NCBI GenBank assembly: GCA_002633005.1
Contig: NMRA01000075.1
Span: forward strand, 636,631 to 700,630
Origin: Phoronis australis
Taxonomy: Eukaryota > Phoronida > Phoronidae
DNA length: 64,000 nt
Reading direction: 5' to 3'
In this document: one piece after another, positions 23,115 through 35,500 of the stretch
Position numbering within the stretch: position 1 is the stretch's first letter
Layout: every line of letters begins with the position of its first letter
Program-made: the position numbers and the translations under genes
The notes under the pieces: model-generated
Database searches by the model: none
What the model was told of the DNA's origin: nothing
The model's input: the letters and a program-made list of their open reading frames with translations, nothing else

Positions 23115-24060
23115 TTACTGCTGATTTTCCTGGTGCAAGTCTTCGACAGGTGGCCACAAATTCCCAAAAGACCTAAGGTTACTACATTCCTGGACAATTG
23201 CGGTCAACAGGATCAACTAACTGACAAAAAGTGCTGAAGCCCCGTGTGTGCTCTATGACTATGCACTTCCATTTGGAGACTACACAACATTACTTGGTAA
23301 GTTTTTAGCAATCAGTTTCTATCAACATCGTTCGGTGATGTTTTGACTATGCAGTTCCATTCGGAGACTACACAACATTACTTGGTAAGTTTTTAGCAAT
23401 CAGTTTCTATCAACATCGTACGGTGATTTTATCCCCACCAGTTACCCCACTGAATAACAGTTTTATTGAGTGGAACTAAGTGTTTCTTTTTGGAAACTCA
23501 CCCGATGCTGGGTAGGCTAGCAGCACATATCCATATTGTCCTGGGTGGGAGTGCTCCCAAAAAATAAGAGGTGTATGGTACATGATTCACAGAAGTCAAG
23601 AGTGACTTTTTCACAGCAGTTTCTCTTCAAAACTATGCTGTTTCCAATAAAATTCTCTAGATGTCTGAGTTTCCTTATTTTATCGTGGACCCCACCCCCA
23701 GGACCACCAGCTTAGTTATCGAATTAACATGAATAAGCCTTCAGTAAATGTCGTAACATTGCATTGGAAAAAAATTGAAACCTAGAATGAATTTTACTTG
23801 TTGAGATCAGAAGCACATTTTAAGTGTCATGAAAAATACACATTGTTAAATTACTTTTAGCCTGTTTCACATGTTTTAATTCAGATATCAAATAAGACTT
23901 GGGTACAAAGGTTAATAGTTTCTACACATAAACATGAAGATGAGATGTCAAGTATGTTCTGCCTTACAAAAGTAGATTTGTCTTGTCTTTTCATTTACAA
24001 TTTGCTAATATTTCTATTCTGTTACAGGCAAGAAAAAACAACTGAAACCAACCGCCTGAC
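23115..24060 (+). pseudogene. decayed THAP-domain gene, two exons
   Basis: The zinc-coordinating THAP (C2CH) pattern can be followed across two exons. Exon 1 has the paired Cys (TGC at 23119 and a second four residues later), then HKFPKDLRLLHSW and IAVNRIN, then a Cys-x-His-Phe region near 23250-23270. It ends at 23296 before donor GTAAGT. Exon 2 starts at 24028 after a good acceptor (TTCTGTTACAG) and gives KKKQLKPTA then P-S-I, the usual post-THAP LKPxAVP motif. In-frame stops (23122, one after RIN, one after PTA) and small indels show it is dead. THAP domains bind DNA in host regulators and in P-like transposases. Which source applies here is not visible. Confidence 0.55.
23256..23427. repeat. 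88-bp tandem duplication spanning an exon end and splice donor
   Basis: Two near-identical 88-bp units (23256 and 23344 starts). Each includes the THAP exon 1 end and its GTAAGTTTTT donor, so the donor is duplicated. Confidence 0.85.
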
Positions 24061-24922
24061 CATCTATTTCACCGTTGGACAAAGTGAAAAGCAATCCTTC
24101 AGCAATAACCTGAGAGAATTGAACGTAATTCAGAAATTCAGCACCTGATATGCCTGATTATGGACTCCCTCACAGTGTTGTTTCTTTCTGTGCTTTTTCA
24201 GTTTGTCATTTGCTTTTAAATACACTGATAATTGTTTATTCTCGAATCTTGTGCATAGCAGATTCTTATCCAGCTAGCTACAATTGAAAACATACAATAA
24301 GACAATCGATGCAGTCACTGAATGTCATTTCCCCATAATATGTACCAAATTGAAAAGTTTTACCAATAGTATAAGCTTTAAGCCTTTCTTCTGAAAGGAA
24401 AATTTAATGTCACTCAGCTTTTGTCTTTCATTTCACTGGGTTCTAGTTTCAATGGCCTATAGAAGCGCTTGTAAAAAAGGTGCAGCTTCAACACGTGTCT
24501 TTCTTTCATGTAACCTCATTCAGCCTAAATAACATCCACAATTAGACCCTTGAAGGTAAACACAGCAGCATATCACTTGAATCGTTTTGAGCCCAAAATC
24601 AGACTCTGAACTAGACCAGAGTGTGGCTAGGTCTATTTTAGCTTCAGTCCCTCATGTTTCTTCCAGGAAAGGAAATAAGCTATTGTCCACACATGACTCA
24701 TTGCCTATGAAAAGGCATCCTCACCAACAAGGCTTACATGTATTTGTGTAGCAGTTAGATATAGTTCGTCTGGATACACAGACACTCCACTGGCACATTG
24801 TCTTATGGTAACTTAGTACTGCGATTCACATTTCTCCAGGGCCACTGACTTGCACATTGTGCCATGCGGCACTGCTGGTGTGTGGAAGCGCTGTGGGAAG
24901 AGAATGGAGTAACAAAGCTTGT

Positions 24923-25197
24923 CTATGATACAGCTTGAAGTGGCCTCTTCAGGCGTTGTGTCGCAGGGGCCTTCATCAATTCAGCGGACATATCTCTCTC
25001 TTAACTTGACGGCAGAAAATGCATGCCACACACTGGGTTACCCTCCACTGCTTTGAACGTTGCGTGGGCGGATAACGCTGCGTTCTTAGCACGAACGAGC
25101 CAAGTGTGTCATCCTCCGGAAAGCGATGCAAAGATACTCCCAAAGCGCGCGTGAGACGATAATAAGTACATCCCGGTAGGGAGCAAAAGTGTGGCAT
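24923..25197 (-). pseudogene. decayed THAP-domain coding sequence
   Basis: The minus-strand ATG at 25197 opens MPHFCSLPGC, the canonical THAP start with Cys-x4-Cys. GVSLHRFPEDDTL, the conserved H-x-F-P segment, follows. After a frame change near 25090 the second half appears: C-G-M-H-F (25016-25030), then ERDMSAELM and RLKRPLQAV. These correspond to the usual tail with E-R-D-L and L-K-P-x-A-V. One in-frame TAA follows L-P-S-S. The gene is therefore inactive or a remnant. It converges with the plus-strand THAP remnant 0.9 kb away but is not a copy of it at the DNA level. It may be a P-element or Kolobok-type transposase N terminus, or a host THAP pseudogene. Confidence 0.6.
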
Positions 25198-25769
25198 GTT
25201 GACTGAACTTATCACAACGCAGGTAATGTAGAACAATGACTGCCTCGACAACTTTTACAAACAGACTATATGAAAAGAAATTGGCGCGAAATTCTAACCA
25301 CCCAAAACGTCACTTACGCAGTAGAGGACGAGTATTTAATTGAGTTACGAAAAGCTGTAATTAGGTGAAAAATATATCTGGAATAATCGACGAACTTTAT
25401 TTTTGCTAAAATGTCATGAAAAATGTTGCCTTTGCCTTTAACAATTGCCTTCTCAGAGACAGAGGATACATCAATGAAGTTAAGGAAGTAATTGAGAATA
25501 GATAAAGGGATTATACGCCCTCGGCCAATGTGGATCTCCACCCCCCCCCCCCCCCCCNGATGGCTGTCTTCATTATTCTCATGATCATCAATCATCAAGT
25601 CGTATAGTTGTCACAAAACAGGAAAATCATAACAAGCGAAAAATAGATCAAACCTCTCATCAGATTCACTTCCACTTAAAACCAAGGTACCCCTTTCGTT
25701 GAATTGGACCGGAGATTTAAATTAAATTTCCGACGTTAATTTTAATAGTAAGCTTGGTGAAATATAGCA

Positions 25770-27120
25770 GACGTAGACATGTGGGGAAAAGAATTGGCAC
25801 TTTTTGGAAGAATAATGTTTGTGAAATCCATAATTATGCCGAACTTATACATCTTTTTACAAATCACCGTCCCCTTCACAGGCCTTCCTGAAGCAGCTGA
25901 ACAAAATATTCTACTGTTTTGTATGGAATGACGGTAAAACGGAAAAAAATGTTGCAAGACTATGGCTTAAGAGTACAAAGTTGGTTGAGCCAGAATGATT
26001 GATGTCACTTCTTTTATGAAAGCCATTAAATATTAACTTCGTTTCGTGAACTACTTTTTCAGAGTACTACAAATCCATGAACAGTTTTTCGCAAATGGTT
26101 TGTTATCGATAGTTTCAAATAATTACTTACAGTGCATCATTCGGAGATTTCTTTGTAGAAAGATGTCTCAAATGACTTCTAATGTGACTTTCCTTGTGTT
26201 AATGAATTTAGTTCCCGAAAACGATGATATTCACTAGCCTCTATGGCTTAATTCGAAAATACTAATAGATAACAAGCCTGTTTTCTATAAATAACGGCTT
26301 CAAAAAGGCGTAAATCATGTACACGACTTACTTAATTCTGATGGTTGTTTTCTTACTTAAGAAAATTCCCTTAACCCCTAAAGCAACTTTATTTGATGCT
26401 CTACGAAGCTCCTTTTACGCTAACTGGATTCATCTCAGGGAGGAAAACATCAAGTAATATTACCGCTTCGTCCACGATATGTACAAGTTATTTTGGGAGA
26501 TACCATAGGTGTGAATAAAATTTACCTCGTTATTGTCTCTCAAGATTAAGAAAAACAAAGTGTCAACTGAAGTGGAGAGAACCAAAATCTCCCGGATACT
26601 ACAGAATGGCGGTACAATGTTTGTTCCTACATCTATTCACTCACTGTTTCTCTGAGATTATTCGACTTTAGGCTGATTCACAGAATTATAGGCTGTAATG
26701 AAATTTTACACGACATTGGCTAATCAATACCTCATTGTGCACAGTTTGCTTAGATGATAGTGAACCTATTGTCCATGTGCACTGGTCTTGTAACGTTGCT
26801 CAACAGTTCTGGACTAATATTAATAAGTGGCTCGTAGATCGTTGGACACAGTTGAGAACAGTCCGTACAATTAGTTCTGTTTGGTGTTCAGGTGGAAGCG
26901 ATGTTGGGTCTTTGTCTTGCCAGGTACCATATTTTTACTGTATAAGCAACAGGCGAAGTGCATAAATCCCAGCCTTGCAGTGTTTCAGAAGGCGGTTGTA
27001 GTTTTATGGCTTAGTGCCAACATTGTGTGAAACAATTACGCACAATCAGACAAATGCACTGTTGTGACATCATGTTAGTGCCGTCAAAACTCGTATGGTG
27101 TTTTTCGTTGAAAAAAGCTT
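25770..27120 (+). mobile_element. Tx1/L1-like LINE, 3' part of ORF2 (heavily decayed)
   Basis: Fragments of the C-terminal half of a LINE ORF2 can be read with many frame changes. A W-G-K-E-L-A-L-F-G-R-I thumb segment is near 25770. KQLNKIFYCFVWND then ARLWLKS follow near 25890-25975. A terminal Cys/His block (C-T-V-C-L-D-D then HVHWSCNVAQQFW) lies at 26735-26810, and a YHIFLLYKQQ-like end near 26930. The order is that of L1/Tx1 ORF2 proteins. No 5' half, endonuclease or poly(A) tail was seen. The region 25539-25558 just upstream holds a poly-C run ending in an ambiguous base. Confidence 0.6.
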
Positions 27121-29094
27121 TTGCATAATCCCGTTGGTCTCGTGACTTTAACTTGTCATAGTTTCATGTTTTTTAAGCATCTGGCTTTAGTGTATGTATT
27201 ATTTTCTAACAACCCAAGTCGTTGATTTCTGGACTGAAATTTCCCCCTGGCGTAGAACCTAGATGTAATTAGCGACACATAATTCACCCAATGCGAGACA
27301 GCAACACAATGTTCAAAATGTTTCACTCATCTTAATAACTCACTAAAAGAACATCTACTCCTAACTTCCGTAAGTTTCGGAAGGGAAGCATGATCTCGAA
27401 TAACAAGCAAGCGTCAATTCTGAATATATAATGTATTGCTCGCATCACACTGTGTAACCACCGCACTTACTGACCCTATCTACTAAAAACTTCACACTTT
27501 TCCGTCATGAAGCACCGATGCGAGGGCATAAAATAATATCATACCCTGGAGGAATTTGCACCATGAATGCTTTAGCCCAAATACAACCGAACAAAACTAA
27601 TGGAAAAACTAATGAGAACCTAAAATGATTGGAATATGTCATGCGCAACACTCCTGATGCAAAAAGTGAAACCATATCATAAACAACCCATAGTCTCAAT
27701 TAATTGTGAATATGCAAATGAAATACTCATTTACAAACAACATCGGGTCCTCCGGTGTGCCGGAAACCATTCGAGAACCAGTTCCCATTACAATCTCGTG
27801 GAAGTCTCGTTTTGCGAGACTATTTTATGGCAAATGAGAATGGTAATACTTCACCATGGCGGACGAACATCCGATGCCAGCCACCGACAACTGATGTCTG
27901 TGTACTCGGCCGACACTCTTCACGGTGACCACAACAAAAGCATTCGTTCTGTAATTTCAGTTTGCTGTCACCTTAGATAATATTCAGCATCATTCTATTT
28001 TGCGTATCTGGTAATGCAAATTTTAGGCATTTGCACACACTTCTCCTCCACATTTCTTAGGATGACAGGGGAATTGTCGTTACCCTTTTGAAACAAGACA
28101 CAGTTTTTATTATTTGTTTATTTCATATTGCGTAATACATGTATTTGGAATTACTAGTATTTTGTATATGTTCACACTTCTTCTTAATAGTAATAGTTGT
28201 GGTATTTTCTTCAAAACCGCAGTTTATTTACCAATTGTTTCCTTTCCTAATTATACCAAGGGTTGTAGTACATTAGGAGTGCTCTCTTGTGAGGTCGCTG
28301 TTATCGCTACTACTAGCGCCGCCAATTAGCGAATCGGGTCAAGTATGAAGTGCGAACTGTAACTTTTTTTACGTTTCCTAAGGATCCAGAAAGGTAAGGA
28401 TTATTTGTCGTTCAACAATATGATACAGTGTACATTGTCTTCCATTTTTGTGTTCTGTTCACGGTTGGAAGACAAGTCGATCGCAGTCCCGGTGCCACTG
28501 TCGTCTGCAGTGTAGGCTCGTTCATTACCTTTGAAAATATTTTGTTATGACATTTTGCAACTTTGACTAGTTATGAGTGATTATATACTCAGTGTTGTAA
28601 GTTGTGAGCTAATCTACAGATAAGTAACTGACTTGTAACTATTAGTGATTACAGTGGGAGAGTGAGAGTTTACCCTGTACTGGCATGTCACTAATAAAAA
28701 ATGTTCTAAATTTACATGTGTATATGTGAGAGTGCATCAGAATGGATTACAATGTTGTGGTAGTGATCAATTGCCTTGCTTTCTTCTTCTCACTTGTGTA
28801 ACACCCACTGCACAAAACAGTTGTCTGCATTGCTGGTAGCCTGGTGCATTGAATAGGGAACACATGCGAAATTGTTGTGTGGGGATGAAACCAGCAGTGA
28901 GCTGGGAGCATCATGTAATGAAAAATTGGAAAACACCAAGGATGGTACTGACATAACCGCAGGGGCATCGACAACGGTCATAACAAAATGCCCTTGGGAG
29001 GGCATGCACAAAACGAGGGCCAAATCTTATCACCACCTCAGCGCATATTGTCAATAGTCACAGAAATCTAACAACCAAAATGTGTGACGATGGG
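27121..29094. other. no recognised feature
   Basis: Non-coding DNA with short ORFs of no recognisable character. No RNA gene or clear repeat seen. Confidence 0.45.
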
Positions 29095-29232
29095 AGGGGC
29101 TCAACACCCAAGTGGCACATCCCCTTGGTTTTTACCTGTTTTGCACTACCATGCACTCCCCTGGGAGGGGTTCAACACCCATTTGGCGCCCACCTGGTTT
29201 TTATCTGTTTTGCACTCCTCCCATGTACCCCC
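29095..29232. repeat. imperfect ~69-bp tandem duplication
   Basis: Two units share GGGGCTCAACACCCA or GGGGTTCAACACCCA and TGGTTTTTA(C/T)CTGTTTTGCACT. Short and non-coding. Confidence 0.7.
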
Positions 29233-29664
29233 TTCCTGGTACGTGGGGGCAATTGCCTCCTGAACCCCCAAGAGTGGCCACTAAAATTAGGTAGTCCATG
29301 GAGGTATCAAATCTAATTAAAAACGGTAATTAGCCTTATTAAGAACTCAAACCATGGAGGCTTTTTCAAGCAAATACACTTTAATATTGATTAAAATACA
29401 CATTTTCATTCTCATTCGATTATATGTGAGTGTTCGTTTACGTATTTTACCCAATTTCAATAACACAGTAACTTTATTGCATTTCGAACGTCATTAAAAT
29501 GTGAATATATCAGTGTTTACATGGTTCGGACTACTCCGCTAAATTAGTGTTGCTTATTCACCGCTAGGAGCACTAGTTTTTCGACCGATAACAAGTGCGG
29601 CGAATGGCAAGATGGCGGATTAAACACTCCTATTATACTGCGCTCCTACACTCTGTCACAGTGC

Positions 29665-30033
29665 TACGAAAGGTATTGCTATGGAATGTTGTTTATCATG
29701 ACTTCCCATTGGTTAAATTAATGAAACCGACGTCATAACATTCAGTCATTCCCTTTCAGTTTACTGTCACGTAGTGTGGCGACCACCTTTGACTTGAATA
29801 GTTGCAATTTATTAAAACGGGCAGTAATCACAGTAAACAAAATCAAGGGAACCACGATCCAGTAGCTAAGCACAACAAGTAAAGTGCATAGAAGGCGTGT
29901 GCAAGTAGTGATGTGATCGATAAACTTCCGATCAAGCTTGCGCATTTATGCCCACACACGGAATTCCGTATGCCGTTCGTCATAATTCCACAGGTTCACT
30001 TTTCAGTATAGGTAGCACTATGTTAGAGGTTAC
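29665..30033 (+). repeat. dispersed repeat Q, copy 2
   Basis: Second copy of the 17407-17752 repeat in the same orientation, with the same ordered blocks. About 25 bp differ in length through small indels. Confidence 0.7.
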
Positions 30034-30283
30034 TACATTCCTTGATTATACTTGTACACAAAGTTCTCCAGGACTTAGTCCCTTTTTGGCGCTTGCTAAA
30101 AATTTAAATATTCATGGCTTTAATGAGACATAGCATCTTTAGTCGTTAAGATTTTTAGGACTGATCTACTGACCGGCCGCCGACGCGCATAAAATGAACG
30201 AGTATTATCTCCTCCATTTACCTTCATGTAAGTGATGGACTCGTCTGTTTGCAATGAGATAAATATTGCTAGAGTTGACATCA

Positions 30284-30431
30284 CATGGGAGGCGCAGCAC
30301 TGAAAAAAGTGGGGGGCTAAAGCCCCCTTAGCCCTCTGTGGTGCACCGCCTATATACCATGTGCGGCGTAGCAGTGAAAACGTGGGGGGGAGGTTATAGC
30401 CCCACCAGCCCCCTATGGTGCGCCGCCCATG
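30284..30431. repeat. GC-rich palindromic short repeat (family P), dimer
   Basis: Runs from CATGGGAGGCGCAGCACTG to GGTGCGCCGCCCATG with two CTGAAAA-type tracts. Same orientation and dimer form as 7821-7961, with the conserved junction CCGCCTATA then TGCGGCGTAGCA. Confidence 0.8.
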
Positions 30432-31377
30432 CATCAAGTGGATTTTGTTGAGCGGAGTGGTCTGCCATCTTGCAAATGAACCATGTTACTCGAGATGCGT
30501 GTGTACTGTGTAGTATCTAGGAACCAATTTTGGTAACAACACGGGATTTCAAGTAAAAACTCATAGCTTTGATGTCAGGATCATCAAGTCCAAACTAGGA
30601 TTTTTAGAAAATCATACAAAAAAATCATTGGATACTTGAGCACAGGAATTAAAGGGTCTTAACACTTATCTTTAGTTATAGCAGAAAACATCAAAAATAA
30701 AGTTTGACTTGCGGTATTAGACACAGAATCATTGATATAATTTTTCGATCTTTCGATCGAGGCTTAAAAATTGAAACTGATAAAGTCGATTTTCCGTGGT
30801 CTTTTACCTGACTTTCCTTCTTAGTCCAATGCGGGTTTAGTGACCTTATGTTCTCTCCAAGATATCTGTTGTTTTCAAGCAACGAAGAAGCACAAAAAGT
30901 GACTACAAGATTAATAGTTGTGCATTTTACAGAGTGAACACCAATTCGAAGATTTATTAAATATAGCCAGGTTATTGGGAGCAGGGCAGGATTGAAGGAA
31001 GCGATACTGCAAGAATACTACACCCCACAATGTTATTGGAACGGTAGATGGTTGTTTCTGTAGATTTCAAGAGAAGGGGCAATTATTATGTAGCCTGGCA
31101 AGCTATTAAAATCTGCAACTGTCTTACTTGAGGAAAATCATCATTTTTATAATCTGTCCTGTTAATGGTCTTCTGCTACTTACATTGTATCAATACCTGG
31201 GTATGTAGGACAGAGCAGTTGAGTTTACGAGTTTTGTCACATTTATTTAGTAGCGGGGTGTTTTCAATATAAATGTACATGTACTAGTAACAGAATTATG
31301 GGCCAGCAAATGTCAGATCCAACTGAACTGAGGGATTTAATAAGAGTTGGTTGAAATCTGACTTTTGCTGTAGTGGA
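30432..31377. other. no recognised feature
   Basis: AT-rich non-coding DNA. Nothing recognised. Confidence 0.4.
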
Positions 31378-31542
31378 GTGCATGTACCAGTACGGTACAG
31401 TAACGTTGAAGTGCATGTACCAGTACGGTACAGTAACGTTGAAGTGCATGTACCAGTACGGTACAGTAACGTTGAAGTGCATGTACCAGTACGGTACAGT
31501 AACGTTGAAGTGCATGTACCAGTACGGTACAGTAACTTTGTA
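31378..31542. repeat. 33-bp minisatellite, five copies
   Basis: Five tandem 33-bp units start GTGCATGTACCAGTACGG. Four are identical by eye and the fifth differs near its end. Each unit contains the palindromic core GTACCAGTAC-GGTAC. Because 33 is a multiple of three, all frames stay open, giving false repeat proteins on both strands. Confidence 0.95.
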
Positions 31543-32177
31543 CCAGATAGACATTTCCCTTTTATTGTCACGGTGTGATTTTACTGCGTAATGGTGATAC
31601 TTTGAAATAAATTTATTTTGAAATAAATGAAAACTTTAGTGTTTGAAATGGTTACAGTATCTCATTGTGTTGTTTCTGTGTGAAAACTTTTTGTTGTAGC
31701 TCTTCTCGTTCTGGATAGCCGATTAGATGGAAGTGAGTTTGTTATTGACAGAAAATCTACGATTCATCATATCATGGGCGGATAAAATAGGAACATTGAT
31801 TGGTTTAACAAAATAATATTGGTAAAAATTAATAATGCGAACGTCTTTTGAAAACTCTAGTTCCGCTTGTGTACATGAACATTGCAGCCGGCGTGTTGTT
31901 TTACAAAAAAGTCTATGACGCATCCGTCTCAACTGTGAGACCATGTCGTTTCAAACTGTACAAGTTACCAGTTCACCACACTAAGATGAATAAGGTACTA
32001 GGACAAGTAACACATATGCGGATTTTTGGTGGGCAGCGCCCCCCCCCCCCACCCCTTGGCTGCCGCAAAAAATAAAACAGCAAGACCGTGAGGAAATATT
32101 GAGTTTTTTAACAAACAAAAGGGGCTGGGGTGGAGGGCACAACGAGACCATGGCCCCTGTTCATAGCTGAAGAAAAA

Positions 32178-32416
32178 CTATGTTCCCGGACAAAACTCTT
32201 CCATCAATTTTTGTTTAAGTTCGCAACCGCCAGTTGACTGAAAATTGTCCTCAATTTGCCACTCATTTAGTCCTTCTCCTAATTTCGCGTTTATCGCTGC
32301 CAGTGTAGAAGACTCCTGGCTACGCCAGTAGTAATGTTTGGGCGTGTCAATGGGTACTTCGAGTATGGGTTTTTCCCAATAAGTATACGTGAAAACAGTG
32401 TGGTCGATGTCACCTA
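32178..32416 (-). CDS. coding-like ORF, possible terminal exon, product not recognised
   Basis: On the minus strand about 79 codons run from a possible acceptor (branch-like TTAACTAATG, then TTCGTAG, AG at 32417-32418) to a TAG stop at 32178. The peptide (for example DIDHTVFTYTYWEKPILEV and GLNEWQIEDNF) has the aromatic and charged mix of a real folded domain. There is no ATG in the open stretch, so a splice start is more likely than a single-exon gene. The pyrimidine tract at the proposed acceptor is poor. I do not recognise a family. It could also be the end of a transposon protein. Confidence 0.3.
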
Positions 32417-32457
32417 CGAACACTCGTGCATTAGTTAATTATGACTCATGCTTTGCG

Positions 32458-32584
32458 ATTGGTCAACGGGTGTCGCGCTTAGACACAGGCCGCGGTATAA
32501 ATTTCTAACTCGGTGACAGAAATTTAATTTACAACACTGAAACTGAGACGTTTGCCTGTTAGTGTAGCACTTCACTTGTACACT
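32458..32584 (+). promoter_or_regulatory. candidate promoter and 5' UTR exon with splice donor
   Basis: An inverted CCAAT (ATTGG, 32458-32462) lies 34 bp upstream of TATAAAT (32496-32502), which predicts transcription from about 32526. About 60 bp of non-coding sequence then ends at a consensus donor GTAAGT (GT at 32585). The layout fits a first non-coding exon. No downstream coding exon was recognised, so the gene is unknown. Confidence 0.4.
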
Positions 32585-35500
32585 GTAAGTATGGGGCATG
32601 CAGCCAGTTTCTTTTTGATTGTTTGTTGTGTTATGTTTTGTACAACTTTTTTGTGTCGCTCATTCTTTCCTGGACATTAAGCAATGAAAATTTACCTTAG
32701 TGAAGCGGGGTTTAACGTTTGTGAAATTCAAACAGACATCAGACTATTTGTATTTTTTCAGGAAAGCCAATGAGATCAGAATAGTTCATTAACAAAATTG
32801 TAAACTTGAGTTTATAATAGGACCTTAGAAAATGTACATATTTGGCTTACTTTGGAACATTATATCTTAGAAATAGCTGATCCAATTACCATGAAACTTT
32901 GAGATACTATTTTTATCTACTATTCTACACAGCAGTGTTTGGAATTGATTTTCGAACGTTTCGCTTATGTATGAAGGGCTATAGAAATTGATTTTTTGAT
33001 TTTTTTTTTTGAAAAAAGGGTTGCATAAAAGGAAAATGAAACAGTAACTCAGAAAAGTGTAACAGAGTTTTTGAGATTACATCTTGAACATTTATATTAA
33101 ACGAAACTTTGTCATCTTATTGATACCGTTATTTTCCTTTCGTTGTTGCTAAATTTCAGCAAAATTCGTCATCACGTGATCCAACTAATGGCCAATTATC
33201 AAAGCGTCAACAATCAATTTCTATTGACTTTCAACTTTCAGAAAATAATACTTTTACTGAGTTAAAAGTGATAGTTTTTTTGGTATTTGACAGAATAGGC
33301 AGACTTATTCAGGTCCAACATAGCCTAAAATTGCTCATTTTTGACGTGTAATTTCTTTGTTGCGTCACAGCGTTCAGCAGCTTTCTCGCAGTCTGCTCGC
33401 ACAATTACGAAAAACGATGTGTTGTATCCAAACTACAATGGTTCTGCGCGTTTGCAACACGCCCGCTTTTACCTTTGCTACTTGTTAAAATCTATGCTAA
33501 AACGAGGCATTGTGTCCTAACCAACAATCATTCATTGACGTCATAAGAAAAATGTAATTATAAATCAAAACGAATTATTGTACATTGTAAGTATATCATT
33601 ACTATAATACCTTGGAAATTTAGCGAGTTGCTACGAGAAAACATGGCGAATTATACATGTTCGGTGTTTCTGTAGGCGTATAATTATTTTGATCCGCCAT
33701 TGCACCGACGTAAATTTAAGTGCACAGTTTTCTTTTGACGGAATTAAAGAACCTCTCCGGACACGACCAAAAATAACACCGACATACATGTACCAGTTTA
33801 AGGACTAAGGCAAACATTCTGTAGAAAATAGCGGTTGAGTCCTCCTCTTCAGAAATCCGCTAGTTCGTTGGTGTGTACTAAAATTAGTAAGAAATTAGTC
33901 TCCAAGTCTTAAGTTTATCTATCTTGTCACAAGCTGAAGATTGCGTTTAAAATTAACTTGACTAAATCCTGTATTACGCGTTATTTTTCAATTTAACCCC
34001 GTGGTCATGGCGGCAGTCCATTAGCCAGTTCGCGTACGTTCAAAGAAACAGAATTGCGATAAATACTCTTTCGTCCTAGGACTACGACACTACACAAACG
34101 CTTGCTTGTGTCAATACATGAACCATGAGTTTATGACTGACGATCGTAAAATCATCCCGGGGCATATTAGTCATGTAATCGTGTTTTTTTCTTTCTTTAG
34201 AATATTTGGATTGCTGTAACTTCTGCGGCACATAGGTCGAATCTTCGACTAAAAAGAGTCTGTATTTTGAATTCCAGGCTTTAGTTAATCTATCCGTTAC
34301 GCCAACTGTTACAGAGACTTAGACTATGCTTTGTAATTTTGTTTTACGTAGGTTGCGTTCCATGCATTTCGACATAAACAAAGCGCGTACATTTTACAAA
34401 GGTAGATTTAGGGGCACAAGGCACCCGCAACCGTTCGACCACAATCAAAAAGAAAATGAAGCCGTCGGCGCGCAGTTTTAAGCGCTACGCGGATTAAAAA
34501 AAAATATTTTGTTTGCGAAGATTGTGGGTCTGACAGTGTTACGCTACAAGGCTTTCTCGTGAGTGTCTTTTATTCTAAGGATTGTAGTGGTGAACTACAT
34601 GCAACTGCTATTTGGGTTGACTTTGCTTCATTTTGTTATCTTTTATAAACACGCTTAATTTTGTCAAAGATTAACACGAATTTCAATCAGAAGTTAGCCA
34701 TATTCGGTTCATTCTTTGTTTTCCACTTTCTTGTGTTTTTGATATTACATCGATAGTTAGAGATGATTTCAGTTAAGGATTTTAAATTCTAGATAGGCGA
34801 GTTTCGTCTTGGGTTTCTCCTGAACTAGGTGTTCTGGTCAAATTTGAAAGTGAACATTACTTATTACACGTGAATGACGGAAAACATCTCAGAAATATTA
34901 TTCTTTAAATAACGAAAAATCAATCTAGATAAATCAGCTGGGTATTTTTCTGTTGAATCAATCAAAACTTCCGTTAATTCTTTGGGACAACATGTAGAAA
35001 CAAAAACAAAGCGTTCCATCCCAAATCAGTGATCTTCCAACATGGGACTAAAAGGGAAAACAAAATTTAAAAGCAGAAAGTGTCGTTTTGGATTCTAAAG
35101 ATCCTTTTTGTAACGGTCACTCCAGTGTGATTGTTTAGCTCGGACCAATTAATTACGCTGTTTTCTGTTTTGATTCGTCATAAACAGCACGGAGTCGTTA
35201 TGAACAAAAGCGGAAAGTTTTTCACGACAAAGTCTATATGAATCTTATCAAATATTTTACCTCGTTGCTCATGATTGTTCGTGATGAATCTATTAACGTG
35301 CACATGTGTTAGGTGGATGAAAACAGAATTTGATCATAAATTATATCATCGAAACCTCATCTGAGTGTACCCATGATCGACACCCTGACAATTTCTGTTT
35401 ACTAACAAGTATTTAGAAAAATGTAGATTAAGGTAAAACACTTCAAAATCCGGTGAAAATCGTGGCAAAAACACTAGCTTTCGAGCCTTTATGGTAGAAA

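Noticed and set aside
31378-31542. CRISPR-like array
   Set aside because: The repeats are contiguous with no unique spacers, and the genome is animal.
31264-31591. Repeat proteins encoded by the 33-bp minisatellite on both strands
   Set aside because: A 33-bp period keeps every frame open. There is no start context, splice signal or homology.
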